Assembly: GCA_045643285.1 (NCBI GenBank)
Contig: JAZUKN010000031.1
Coordinates: forward strand, 1-44,674
Origin: UMGS1696 sp045643285
GTDB lineage: Bacteria > Bacillota > Clostridia > Oscillospirales > CAG-272
Reading direction: 5' to 3'
Length of the DNA stretch: 44,674 bases
Positions 8,152 through 14,650 of the stretch are shown in pieces. The notes beneath the pieces were generated by a model. It had not been told where the DNA came from. It saw only the letters and a list, made by a program, of their open reading frames with translations, and did no database searches. A program made the position numbers and the translations under genes. Every line of letters begins with the position of its first letter. Within the stretch, counting starts at the first letter, position 1.

Positions 8152-8889
8152 TCAATTCGGATAAGGGGTCGGGAGGCTCCAATCCCATGTGGTGCCGCCC
8201 TTCCATTCGTCCGTGAAGTGGTTGTGCTGTCCGTCGCCTGTGAAGTAGATGTATTCTTTCGGAAGGATGCGCCCTGCGTCTTCTATGCCTTGCTTCTCGG
8301 CGATCCATCGCATCAGAACGTCTGCCGCGATCTGCTTGTTTTCCGTTGTCGCGGGGTAGTCTGCGTCGTACCCGGAGAATTGATTCGGGAAGGTTACCAC
8401 GTATTCGATGTCGTGTCCGCAGGCGTAGCCTTTTGCGTCCACTCTGTTCAGGACGCACCAGACGATTGCGGCTCGTTCCGTTATGCTTTCAATGCCTCGT
8501 GCCTCGCCCCAGATGAGCTTCGCCAGCATTTCGACCTCTGCCTCCGGCAGTTCAATCTTTGGCTTCTGCTCTGTGACGTAGACGAGGTTCGTTGTGGTTA
8601 CGCTGTCCTGTGCTTCGATGAAGTTCTGCGTGTCCGCGCTTGCGGTCTGGGGGGCGACCTTCTGCGGTTCTGCGCTTGCTGCAGCTACCGTGTCTGCGGT
8701 GTATGCTGCGTCTGTTCCATTGGTTCCCATGATGAGGGCGGTGGCTATCACTCCGACCGCCAGTCCGAGGATCGCTCCTCTGATCGTCAGTCTTGCCCTT
8801 GCGATTTTCCTTCGGCGTATTCGCTCCGCCTGTGTGATTCTCGGTGCCGGTTCTGCCGGTGCCGGTAGTCTGATGATTGTTTGCTCCAT
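8152..8889 (-). CDS. membrane-anchored SleB-type cell-wall hydrolase
   Basis: A 245-residue protein. A basic N-terminus is followed by one transmembrane helix (about residues 35-57, RGAILGLAVGVIATALIMG) and an Ala/Thr-rich linker. From about residue 118 it matches the SleB/CwlJ Hydrolase_2 fold: LAKLIWGEARG with the catalytic-type Glu, then ERAAIVWCVLNRVD and FPNQFSGYD. This family cleaves peptidoglycan as a lytic transglycosylase or related enzyme. Its place in the early operon, not the lysis module, is unusual. A type II anchor would put the catalytic domain outside the membrane. The RBS is AAAGGAG. Confidence 0.82.
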   Translation of the reverse strand: MEQTIIRLPAPAEPAPRITQAERIRRRKIARARLTIRGAILGLAVGVIATALIMGTNGTDAAYTADTVAAASAEPQKVAPQTASADTQNFIEAQDSVTTTNLVYVTEQKPKIELPEAEVEMLAKLIWGEARGIESITERAAIVWCVLNRVDAKGYACGHDIEYVVTFPNQFSGYDADYPATTENKQIAADVLMRWIAEKQGIEDAGRILPKEYIYFTGDGQHNHFTDEWKGGTTWDWSLPTPYPN

Positions 8890-8904
8890 TTGTCTTTGCT
8901 CCTT

Positions 8905-9102
8905 TCAGCAGTAAAGTCTTTCGAGTAGGTATCGGCGGGATATTCGCCCTGCCGTTACGATCTTGCCCTTGCTTTCGAGTTCCTTGTTCAGCTGCCGCAT
9001 AATCTTGTAGGCGCGGCTCTCGCTGACTTCGAGGAGGGAGGCGACCTCTTGAACCTTCATGTACTTCGGTTCCTGCGCTTCTTCTGTCGTCTTTTCATCC
9101 AT
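8905..9102 (-). CDS. small winged-helix DNA-binding protein
   Basis: A 65-residue protein. KVQEVASLLEVSESRAYKIMRQLNKEL is a clear helix-turn-helix, followed by a wing-like KIVTAGRISRRYLLERLY, the pattern of excisionase/MerR-type or helix-turn-helix family 17 proteins. It may be an excisionase or an early regulator; distance from the integrase argues against certainty. Start overlaps the preceding stop by 8 nt and has GGGAGG upstream. Confidence 0.7.
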   Translation of the reverse strand: MDEKTTEEAQEPKYMKVQEVASLLEVSESRAYKIMRQLNKELESKGKIVTAGRISRRYLLERLYC

Positions 9103-9592
9103 GCGTTTTTCCTCCCTTCAGGTTCTTTCTGACCCATATTTTCATTTCCTGCGCCGCGACCTCGATCTGTTCCAGCGCGGCGGTTATTGCTTTGACCTGC
9201 TCGGCTTCGTCTTGCGTGACCTCGCCGTCCTTTGCGATTTCCAGCATCGCTTCTCTGATTCCGTTTGCTTCTCCGAGTGCGGAAATGACCCGGATCGTCA
9301 GGCGGTCGATGTTTCTCATCTCTGCCGGAGGCACCGTCTTCTTTCCGAGTGGACACATTCGGGAGCAGTAGAAGTTCGCCAGTTCCGGCGCGTCGTATGT
9401 GTCCATCATGAGCAGGACTTCCTCTGGGTAAGGGTTCAGGCTTCCGAGTTCAATTCTCGCCAGCCGAGTGCGGTCGATGCCGGTCTCTTCGGCTGCGCCT
9501 TCGCGGCTCGCCAGCCTGTCGTTGCACGTTGAGGCGGCGATTCGTGCCTTGTAGAAGTCGTTATCACTTGCTTTCGTAGCGGTTTTACTCAT
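9095..9592 (-). CDS. XRE-like phage regulator with cysteine motif
   Basis: A 165-residue protein. Residues about 27-60 (SREGAAEETGIDRTRLARIELG) form an XRE-type helix-turn-helix. It continues NPYPEEVLLMMDTYDAPELANFYCSRMCPLGK, with a CxxxC pair, a conserved layout in many clostridial prophage proteins. The C-terminal half is helical and could be a dimerisation region. RBS AAGGAGG lies about 9 nt upstream. It is the second gene of the leftward operon and probably controls early expression. Confidence 0.72.
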   Translation of the reverse strand: MSKTATKASDNDFYKARIAASTCNDRLASREGAAEETGIDRTRLARIELGSLNPYPEEVLLMMDTYDAPELANFYCSRMCPLGKKTVPPAEMRNIDRLTIRVISALGEANGIREAMLEIAKDGEVTQDEAEQVKAITAALEQIEVAAQEMKIWVRKNLKGGKTHG

Positions 9593-9638
9593 ATATCTTT
9601 TGCCTCCTTTCCGCTATAATAAAAGTACGATGAAGGTC

Positions 9639-9887
9639 TCATTCCGTGGGTGGTTCCGCTGGTGAGTTCTCGTTTTCCGAGAGTTCCTCGTCAAAAAAAA
9701 TATGCAGGCTCACGCCGAAGCCCTCCGTGACGATCTTGAATAGTTCGTCTGCGGTAAGGCGAATAAGTCCAGTCTCGATCTGACTTAATCTCTGCGGTGT
9801 GATGCCTGCCTGCTTGGCGACGTGTGTCTGGGTGACACCTCTCTTCTCGCGGAAATCGCGCACCATCTGGCTTGCCGGTTTCATCAT
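9639..9887 (-). CDS. XRE-family regulator, first gene of the leftward operon
   Basis: About 82 residues. SQMVRDFREKRGVTQTHVAKQAGITPQRLSQIE is a typical XRE helix-turn-helix, followed by an acidic tail. The start at 9887 (MMKPASQ) is supported by AAGGAGG; an in-frame ATG at 9929 would lie within 20 bases of the promoter -10 box and lacks a clear RBS. It faces the repressor gene across the operator region and so occupies the cro-like position. A TTTCCGAGA motif lies within its own 3' coding sequence (9674-9682). Confidence 0.75.
   Translation of the reverse strand: MMKPASQMVRDFREKRGVTQTHVAKQAGITPQRLSQIETGLIRLTADELFKIVTEGFGVSLHIFFDEELSENENSPAEPPTE
9674..9682. promoter_or_regulatory. isolated TTTCCGAGA operator-like site inside the cro-like gene
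   Basis: The 9-mer matches the four sites in the divergent promoter region about 240 bp away. An auxiliary operator could allow looping by a repressor oligomer. It may also be coding coincidence. Confidence 0.35.
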
Positions 9888-9914
9888 CGGGGTTCTCCTC
9901 CTTTCCTCTCTCGG

Positions 9915-10011
9915 TTTCCGAGATTTCATTGTAGCCCTATTATAACACTCGATTTCCGAGAAGTCAATACTTTTCTTAAAAATTCCGAGAAAAATATTTC
10001 AATTTCCGAGA
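9915..10011. promoter_or_regulatory. four-site operator region of the divergent switch
   Basis: TTTCCGAGA occurs at 9915-9923, 9953-9961 and 10003-10011, with ATTCCGAGA at 9982-9990, all on the + strand. The core TTCCGAGAA of the inner sites is an imperfect palindrome, TTCnnnGAA. Sites at 9953 and 10003 lie exactly in the -35/-10 spacers of the leftward and rightward promoters. This fits binding by one or both of the flanking XRE proteins. Confidence 0.75.
9939..9967 (-). promoter_or_regulatory. leftward early promoter
   Basis: On the - strand TTGACT (9967-9962), a 17-bp spacer, then TATAAT (9944-9939). An operator-like site fills the spacer. It drives the cro-like gene and the early operon. 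Confidence 0.8.
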
Positions 10012-10024
10012 ATTGTGATATAAT
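9997..10024 (+). promoter_or_regulatory. rightward repressor promoter
   Basis: TTTCAA (9997-10002), 16-bp spacer, TATAAT (10019-10024). The weak -35 and the operator at 10003-10011 between the boxes suggest regulated transcription of the repressor. Confidence 0.65.
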
Positions 10025-10068
10025 GGCTCTTGGTTATTGAGTGAAAACTTGCTTGAAAGGTGGTTTTT

Positions 10069-10467
10069 ATGCTCTCATTTGGCGAGCGTCTGAAAAGGGC
10101 GCGTGAACGAAAAGGCTTGACCCAGTCGCAGGTCATGAAGGTTACGAACATCAGCGACAAATCTCTTTCCCGCTACGAGAACGGTGCTTCGGCTCCTGAT
10201 CCCGACACCATCCTTGAATTGATCCGGCTGTATGACGTTTCGGCTGACTATATCATGGGCTTGTCGCCGGTGATGGGTCATGCCACGGACGAAGCCTCCG
10301 GCTCGTCTCTCGCTGCTCCGGCTATCGCTTCTCCCGATGCTCATGAAATGCTGGAGGGGCTTTCCGGCGATGCCCGCAAAAAGGCGGAGGAATATATCGA
10401 AATGTTGAAAACGCTGGACGAGGTCAAATCCGGGGAGAATTTCCTCGACATTAAAAAGAAAGCCTGA
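10069..10467 (+). CDS. XRE-family lysogeny repressor
   Basis: About 132 residues. The N-terminal FGERLKRARERKGLTQSQVMK with VTNISDKSLSRYENG is a classic XRE helix-turn-helix. The C-terminal part (LEGLSGDARKKAEEYIEMLKTL) is a helix resembling those of short Firmicute phage repressors; there is no LexA/CI-type S24 peptidase domain, so induction would not be by RecA-stimulated self-cleavage of this protein. ATG 10069 follows GAAAGGTGG and is preferred over GTG 10060. It is the first gene of the rightward lysogeny module. Confidence 0.8.
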   Translation: MLSFGERLKRARERKGLTQSQVMKVTNISDKSLSRYENGASAPDPDTILELIRLYDVSADYIMGLSPVMGHATDEASGSSLAAPAIASPDAHEMLEGLSGDARKKAEEYIEMLKTLDEVKSGENFLDIKKKA

Positions 10468-10517
10468 AGCGTGAGCTTCGGCGGTATTTCGTCTTCTGGG
10501 ATTAGGTGGTGGTGCTT

Positions 10518-11003
10518 TTGCTGAAAATGAATATTGTTTGTCCGTCCTGCCGTCGCCGGTACTCTGTCGAGGTTCCGAACGAGGCGGGTGTGCATACGGT
10601 TCGTTGCCCATATTGCTCGGCTCCTTATTCGGCTACCGTCTGTCAGCCGGTGAAGTCTGCGCCGGTCTCTGGTCCCGCTGCTGTTGCTGCGAAGGTTCGG
10701 CGTGGCGAGGTCATTTCAAATATCGCGTGGATCGTCATCGGCATTGTGCAGTGCGTTACGCTTTACGCGGCCGCAGCCGGTGTCTGGAACATCATCAATG
10801 CGATTGTATCCCTTCGGAATGTGAAGAACATCCAGCCGGGGAATGCTGCGGTGGTTCCTTATTTTGACGGTCGGAAGGTCTGGCTCATCGTTCTGGCTGT
10901 CGTGAACCTTGTCCTCGGCGGCGTTGTCGGTGTGCTTCTGGTTCTCTTTGAGTGGTACCTCCGTGACTACGTCCTGCGGAACCGTTCCGCGTTCGAGGTA
11001 TGA
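10518..11003 (+). CDS. zinc-ribbon membrane protein in the lysogeny module
   Basis: About 161 residues. An N-terminal CPSCRRRYSV...RCPYCSAPY is a two-CxxC zinc ribbon like those of MJ0042/zinc-ribbon proteins. A linker precedes a hydrophobic hairpin of two or three helices (about IAWIVIGIVQCVTLYAAAAGVWNI, split by polar residues, and later LIVLAVVNLVLGGVVGVLLVLF). The start is uncertain: TTG 10518 has AGGTGG about 8 nt upstream, ATG 10527 begins MNIVCPSC. Placement between repressor and integrase is typical of genes expressed in the lysogen, so superinfection exclusion or host modification is a reasonable guess, not shown. Confidence 0.65.
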   Translation: MLKMNIVCPSCRRRYSVEVPNEAGVHTVRCPYCSAPYSATVCQPVKSAPVSGPAAVAAKVRRGEVISNIAWIVIGIVQCVTLYAAAAGVWNIINAIVSLRNVKNIQPGNAAVVPYFDGRKVWLIVLAVVNLVLGGVVGVLLVLFEWYLRDYVLRNRSAFEV

Positions 11004-11061
11004 GGTACCCCATTTGAGGGATAGGGTTTAAGGTATCATGTTTGAGGTTTAAGGGATAAGG
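10992..11061 (+). repeat. degenerate heptamer tandem array upstream of the integrase
   Basis: Ten consecutive heptamers fit the pattern TTTRAGG with variants: TTCGAGG, TATGAGG, a divergent TACCCCA, TTTGAGG, GATAGGG, TTTAAGG, TATCATG, TTTGAGG, TTTAAGG, GATAAGG. The first two overlap the end of the upstream gene. The array could be a protein-binding platform for int expression or integrase arm sites, or a slippage-derived sequence. Confidence 0.5.
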
Positions 11062-11128
11062 CTGGGCTTGTACGGTTTATGCACCGTGCTTGACTGGTGC
11101 TTTCCGAAAACGAAAGGAGGCGGGTCTG

Positions 11129-12241
11129 GTGTCTGTCTATAAAAATGAAAAGCGCGGCACGTGGCTCGTCACGTTCAGGTATCGGGATTGGGACGGTACG
11201 CGCCGTCAGAAAAAGAAGGAGGGCTTCAAAACAAAAAGGGAAGCGCAGGAATATGAACGCGAGTTTCTGCGGAAACAGGGCGGCGGCTCTGATATGTCCT
11301 TTGGCTCCCTTTGTGAGCTGTATATGGAGGACTGCTCCACGCGGCTCCGTGCCACGACCGTTGAAAACAAGCAGTGGCTTTTCGATTCTAAAATTCTGCC
11401 GACGTTTCGCTCCGTGCCGGTGCGGGACATCACGCCGACGATGATTCGGCGGTGGCAGAACGCTCTGCTTGACGATCCGATGGGTTATTCCCAGACGTAC
11501 CTGAAAACGATAAATAATCAAATGTCGGCTATCATGAATTACGCCGTGCGGTTCTATGGGCTTCCATCAAATCCTGTCGTCGTCTGTGGTCCCTTCGGGA
11601 AGAAGGCGGCTGATGAGATGCAATTCTGGACGCGGGACGAGTTCCGCCGGTTCATCGAGTATGTAAAAAAGCCAGCGGCGCGGCTGGCTTTCGAGTTACT
11701 ATTCTGGACGGGTATGCGCTCCGGCGAGCTGCTGGCTCTCACTCTGGCTGACGTGGACTTCGAGAAGTCCCGCATTTCCATAAATAAAACGGCGGCGCAG
11801 GTCGGCGGGGAGACGGTTATCAATCCTCCGAAAACGCCCCGGTCAAATCGTGTCGTGTCGGTTCCTCGGTTCGTGCTGGCTCTGGTGAGGGACTATGCTG
11901 ACCGTCTTGTGGACTATGAGCCACAGGATCGTCTGTTCTATTTCACGAAGCACTTCTTGAAGTATGAGCTGGACGCTGCCTGTGCCGCTTCCGGCGTGAA
12001 GAAGATCCGCGTCCACGATATCCGGCACTCCCACGCCTCGCTCCTGATTGAGCTTGGCTTCTCTCCGTTGCTGGTCTCTGAACGTCTCGGTCATGAAAAC
12101 ATCCAGACGACGCTGCAGACGTACTCCCATTTGTATCCGAATAAGCAGGAGGAGGTCTCCTCTCGGCTGCAGTCTGATGAAGCCGAGAATTACGCCGCCG
12201 TTGTCTCGTCTTTCGAGAAGAAAATCGAGGACTTGACGTAA
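11129..12241 (+). CDS. int: tyrosine-family site-specific integrase
   Basis: About 370 residues. The N-terminal arm-binding domain (GTWLVTFRYRDWDGTRRQKK) is of the AP2-like type, followed by a SAM-like core-binding domain and a catalytic domain. Catalytic residues visible are the Arg in GMRSGELLAL (near residue 196), HDIRHSH (near 295), LGHENIQTTL and the nucleophile region TYSHLYP (near 330). It integrates the element at guaA by inference from position. The start is GTG 11129, with AAAGGAGG 8 nt upstream; the frame is open further but lacks an RBS. Confidence 0.93.
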   Translation: MSVYKNEKRGTWLVTFRYRDWDGTRRQKKKEGFKTKREAQEYEREFLRKQGGGSDMSFGSLCELYMEDCSTRLRATTVENKQWLFDSKILPTFRSVPVRDITPTMIRRWQNALLDDPMGYSQTYLKTINNQMSAIMNYAVRFYGLPSNPVVVCGPFGKKAADEMQFWTRDEFRRFIEYVKKPAARLAFELLFWTGMRSGELLALTLADVDFEKSRISINKTAAQVGGETVINPPKTPRSNRVVSVPRFVLALVRDYADRLVDYEPQDRLFYFTKHFLKYELDAACAASGVKKIRVHDIRHSHASLLIELGFSPLLVSERLGHENIQTTLQTYSHLYPNKQEEVSSRLQSDEAENYAAVVSSFEKKIEDLT

Positions 12242-12275
12242 AGTGTTACGCTTTTGTTACGCTGGGTAAAAAAAT

Positions 12276-12316
12276 AAAGCCGAAAGTCCTTGATTTATCG
12301 GGGCTTTCGGCTTTTT
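12276..12316. terminator. bidirectional terminator between int and guaA
   Basis: AAAGCCGAAAG pairs with CTTTCGGCTTT around a 17-nt loop. T-runs follow on both strands (TTTTT on +, TTTATTTTTTT on -), so it can end both the integrase and guaA transcripts. Confidence 0.85.
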
Positions 12317-12321
12317 GGTTC

Positions 12322-12340
12322 TTATTCGTATTCAATCGTC
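12322..12340. other. probable attachment site at the guaA 3' end
   Basis: The last guaA codons and stop read ATTGAATACGAATAA on the - strand. The guaA 3' end is a known integration hot spot for islands and phages, and the integrase gene ends 80 bp away with guaA intact. The matching copy would flank the far end of the element, outside the window, so exact core limits are unknown. Confidence 0.55.
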
Positions 12341-13305
12341 GCGCACGGTTTCGGAGTGAAGTCGTACAGTACGCGGTTCACGCCCTTGACTTCGTGTGTT
12401 ATCCTGTCAACAAGCGTCTGCATTACGTCAAACGGGATGTTCTCGACTGTTGCGCTCATAGCGTCCGTTGTGTTTACGGCGCGGATGATGCACGGCCACT
12501 CGTCAACTCTCTTGCCGTCCTTGATACCGGTAGAACGGAAATCCGGAACGACGGTGAAGTACTGCCATACCTTGCCGGCAAGACCGCACTTCGCAAACTC
12601 TTCACGGAGAATGGCGTCGGCTTCGCGTACAGCCTCAAGTCTGTCTCTTGTAATAGCACCGGGACAGCGCACACCGAGTCCGGGACCCGGGAACGGCTGA
12701 CGGTTTACCATGCCGTCCGGCAGACCGAGCTGTTTACCGACGATGCGTACTTCGTCTTTGAAGAGGATCTTTACGGGTTCAACAAGCTCGAATTTGAGAT
12801 CGTCCGGCAGACCGCCTGCGTTGTGGTGGGATTTGATGCCGTTCTCGCTCTCAAGTATGTCGGGCCATATTGTACCCTGCGCGAGGAATTTTATACCGTC
12901 GAGCTTGCGCGCTTCTTCGGCGAAAACTTCGATAAATTCGCCGCCGATTATCTTGCGCTTCTTTTCGGGGTCTGTAACTCCTGCGAGCTTGTCAAGGAAT
13001 CTGTCCGTTGCGTCAACGTAAACGAGGTTTGCCTTGAGCTGGTTGCGGAATACTTCGATGACCTGTTCCGGCTCGCCTTTGCGGAGAAGACCGTGATTGA
13101 CGTGTACGGAAGTGAGCTGCCCTCCCACAGCCTTGATAAGCAGTGCGGCAACAACGGATGAATCTACGCCGCCCGAGAGCGCGAGAAGAACTTTCTTGTC
13201 ACCGATCTGCGTTCTGAGAGCCTCGATCTGCTCTGCGATGAATTTGTCTGCAAGTTCCGGAGTGGTAATACGGATCATATCGTCCGGACGTCTGTCATAT
13301 ACCAT
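12322..13305 (-). CDS. guaA: GMP synthase ATP-pyrophosphatase subunit without GATase domain
   Basis: A 327-residue protein covering only the C-terminal two thirds of the usual roughly 515-residue bacterial GuaA. The PP-loop LALSGGVDSS (SGGVDS at residues 44-49), KRKIIGGEFIEVF, KSHHNAGGLP, PFPGPGLGVR and the terminal KPCATIEYE are intact, so the XMP-adenylating and dimerisation parts are present. The glutamine amidotransferase domain is missing and nothing upstream encodes it (secG follows). This is the archaeal-type two-subunit layout; a separate GuaA GATase elsewhere or ammonia use is implied. The start has AAGGAG 7 nt upstream, so the N-terminus is not a truncation artefact. Confidence 0.9.
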   Translation of the reverse strand: MVYDRRPDDMIRITTPELADKFIAEQIEALRTQIGDKKVLLALSGGVDSSVVAALLIKAVGGQLTSVHVNHGLLRKGEPEQVIEVFRNQLKANLVYVDATDRFLDKLAGVTDPEKKRKIIGGEFIEVFAEEARKLDGIKFLAQGTIWPDILESENGIKSHHNAGGLPDDLKFELVEPVKILFKDEVRIVGKQLGLPDGMVNRQPFPGPGLGVRCPGAITRDRLEAVREADAILREEFAKCGLAGKVWQYFTVVPDFRSTGIKDGKRVDEWPCIIRAVNTTDAMSATVENIPFDVMQTLVDRITHEVKGVNRVLYDFTPKPCATIEYE

Positions 13306-13366
13306 ATAAATGCTCCTTTTATAAGTCGGGGTTGCCGACGGATTTATGAAAACTTTTTACGGATAC

Positions 13367-13395
13367 ATTATAGCACAATTTCAGGCGTTCCGCAA
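13367..13395 (-). promoter_or_regulatory. guaA promoter
   Basis: On the - strand TTGCGG, 17-bp spacer, TATAAT. The leader is only about 55 nt with a small GTCGG...CCGAC hairpin at 13325-13339; it is too short for a purine riboswitch. The remaining AT-rich gap to 13506 shows nothing else. Confidence 0.75.
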
Positions 13396-13506
13396 CAAAA
13401 TATTTTTACAAAATATCATTTTTCTGCACGCGGATTTCTGTAAAAAATATTTATATTTTCGGGAAAATACGGTAAAAATGAGCCTGTCTCCCTTTTTCAT
13501 AAAGCA

Positions 13507-13532
13507 ACAAAAAAACGGAGGATAACCTCCGT
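13507..13532 (-). terminator. secG terminator
   Basis: ACGGAGG pairs with CCTCCGT around a 4-nt loop, followed on the - strand by a run of seven T. Confidence 0.85.
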
Positions 13533-13548
13533 CAGTTTGTCTCAAAAA

Positions 13549-13788
13549 TTACGAGCAGAGAAGATATGCAACGATAACAAGTGCAGTGAAGACGATGGAA
13601 ACGATCGTTGTGAGCGTTCCGAGCTTAGCGTCCATTGTGCTTGCTTTCGATTTGCCGAAGAATGTTTCAGCTCCGCCTGCGATAGTGCCGAGGCCGTGGC
13701 TCTTACCGGACTGCATAAGAACTGCAACTACAAGGAAAAGAGATGCTGCGATGAGCACGATTCCTACTGTGATCTCAAAAGCCGTCAT
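13549..13788 (-). CDS. secG: preprotein translocase subunit SecG
   Basis: A 79-residue protein with two hydrophobic segments (about residues 5-25 and 57-77) joined by a loop containing QSGKSHGLGTIAGGAETFFGK, the SecG signature. It is the small subunit of the SecYEG channel in the cytoplasmic membrane and aids preprotein export. It is monocistronic, with its own promoter and terminator. RBS TTGGAGG lies 8 nt upstream. Confidence 0.93.
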   Translation of the reverse strand: MTAFEITVGIVLIAASLFLVVAVLMQSGKSHGLGTIAGGAETFFGKSKASTMDAKLGTLTTIVSIVFTALVIVAYLLCS

Positions 13789-13858
13789 GATATATCCTCC
13801 AATACAATTATTTCGTTTTTCGGCATGGGAATACCCATTTGCCGTACTGAGCCTTTAT

Positions 13859-13887
13859 ATTTTACCATAAGAGAAGCGTAAATGCAA
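13859..13887 (-). promoter_or_regulatory. secG promoter and hairpin leader
   Basis: On the - strand TTGCAT, 17-bp spacer, TAAAAT. The transcribed leader includes a hairpin near 13820-13845 (CGGCA...TGCCG flanking TGGG/CCCA), of unknown role. Confidence 0.7.
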
Positions 13888-13981
13888 TAGCAAAAAGCAA
13901 TTTTCATTGATTTTTTTGCACCCGAATGGGAACAAAATCCGATTCGTGCAGTGCGTACACAAAAAATTCAATAATTGTCTA

Positions 13982-14009
13982 TTGTTTTTTTGTGAAAATG
14001 TGTTATACT
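13982..14009 (+). promoter_or_regulatory. promoter of the small acidic membrane protein gene
   Basis: TTGTTT, 16-bp spacer, TATACT. The RBS GGAGG follows about 30 nt later. Confidence 0.6.
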
Positions 14010-14051
14010 GTATATGAAGAAACAAATCAAAAATCAACGGAGGATAATATC

Positions 14052-14312
14052 ATGTGTGAAAAGAAAGAAAACAGCGTTCTGAAAACAATTCTTATCATCA
14101 TCGGAGCAGTAGTGAGCATCGCAGCTATCGCCGCCGCCGTCTGTTACCTCTTCAAAAAATATTTCAAGATCACGTTCAATACAAACGAATGCGACGAATG
14201 CGACTGCAACGGATGCTTCGTTGAAAACGACGACATGGACTTCGCTCCCGAATGCGACTACGACGGCGCACCGGAAGTAAACGACGCAGACGAAGACAAA
14301 ACCGAAGAATAA
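14052..14312 (+). CDS. small single-pass membrane protein with acidic cysteine-rich tail
   Basis: An 86-residue protein. A short charged N-terminus precedes one transmembrane helix (about residues 10-33, LKTILIIIGAVVSIAAIAAAVCYLF), then KKYFKITF and a strongly acidic tail containing CDECDCNGC and a later FAPECDYDG. The clustered Cys and Asp/Glu could bind metal. Start at ATG 14052 is set by GGAGG 9 nt upstream. It is monocistronic and rightward against leftward neighbours. Function is unknown; similar membrane-anchor plus acidic-tail proteins are common as hypotheticals in Clostridia. Confidence 0.65.
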   Translation: MCEKKENSVLKTILIIIGAVVSIAAIAAAVCYLFKKYFKITFNTNECDECDCNGCFVENDDMDFAPECDYDGAPEVNDADEDKTEE

Positions 14313-14332
14313 AACACCCATACGAAAAGCAG

Positions 14333-14365
14333 AAAACGTGAGTACAGCGATGTACCCACGTTTTT
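14333..14365 (+). terminator. rho-independent terminator
   Basis: AAAACGTG and GTAC pair with GTAC and CACGTTTT in a two-part stem, followed by TTTTT. It ends the small membrane protein gene. Confidence 0.85.
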
Positions 14366-14376
14366 GGTTTTTTGGA

Positions 14377-14650
14377 ATGAAAAATGAAGAATGAATGATG
14401 AATAATAGAACAAAACCCAAATTCACTGCACGGTAGTCTTGTATACATAAACGTATGAGCGGCAGCGCGCAGTGGAAAAAAACAATTTGAAAACGACGTA
14501 AGTCGTTTTCTTCCTTTTGCCGTTATAGAGAAAGTGCAGATCGTTTTGCGGCAGGAGCAAGCCCCTGCCCTACAGAATACAGATGCAGTTTGTGCGTAGC
14601 CGTAGAATTTGTGCAAGTTAAAGAAAAGTGAAGTTTGCGCTTCGCGCAGG
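14377..14650 (-). repeat. mosaic intergenic repeat, copy A (after rluD)
   Basis: This 274-bp gap has no gene. Read on the - strand, it starts immediately after the rluD stop with a TGCGCGAAGCGCA hairpin and AAACTTCACTTTTCTTTA, then TTGCACAAA, CGGCTACGC, a GTAGGGCAGGGGCTTG...CCTGCC palindrome (14550-14569), a GAAAACGAC/GTCGTTTTC hairpin (14489-14510), and an AT-rich ATTATTCATCATTCATT tract. The same modules in the same order are found at 28093 and 40310. Confidence 0.7.

Larger units (their letters stand above)
1..12321. mobile_element. integrase-proximal part of a guaA-integrated prophage-like element
   Basis: From the window start to the 3' end of guaA, gene content is typical of a temperate phage: a leftward early/replication operon (RecT, Rad50-like ATPase, replication initiator, DnaC-like loader, methyltransferase, RecU), a divergent regulatory switch, and a rightward lysogeny module ending in a tyrosine integrase. 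Genes overlap heavily. The integrase stops 80 bp from the guaA stop codon. No structural, terminase, relaxase or conjugation gene is visible, so the distal end lies beyond position 1 and phage versus integrative mobilizable element cannot be settled. Phage is preferred because RecT, initiator, DnaC-like and RecU genes in this arrangement are typical of Firmicute siphophages. Confidence 0.85.

Noticed and set aside
12242..12321. tRNA gene as attachment site
   Set aside because: No cloverleaf sequence; the integrase faces the guaA end instead.
13306..13400. Purine riboswitch before guaA
   Set aside because: The predicted leader is about 55 nt and lacks the three-way junction core.
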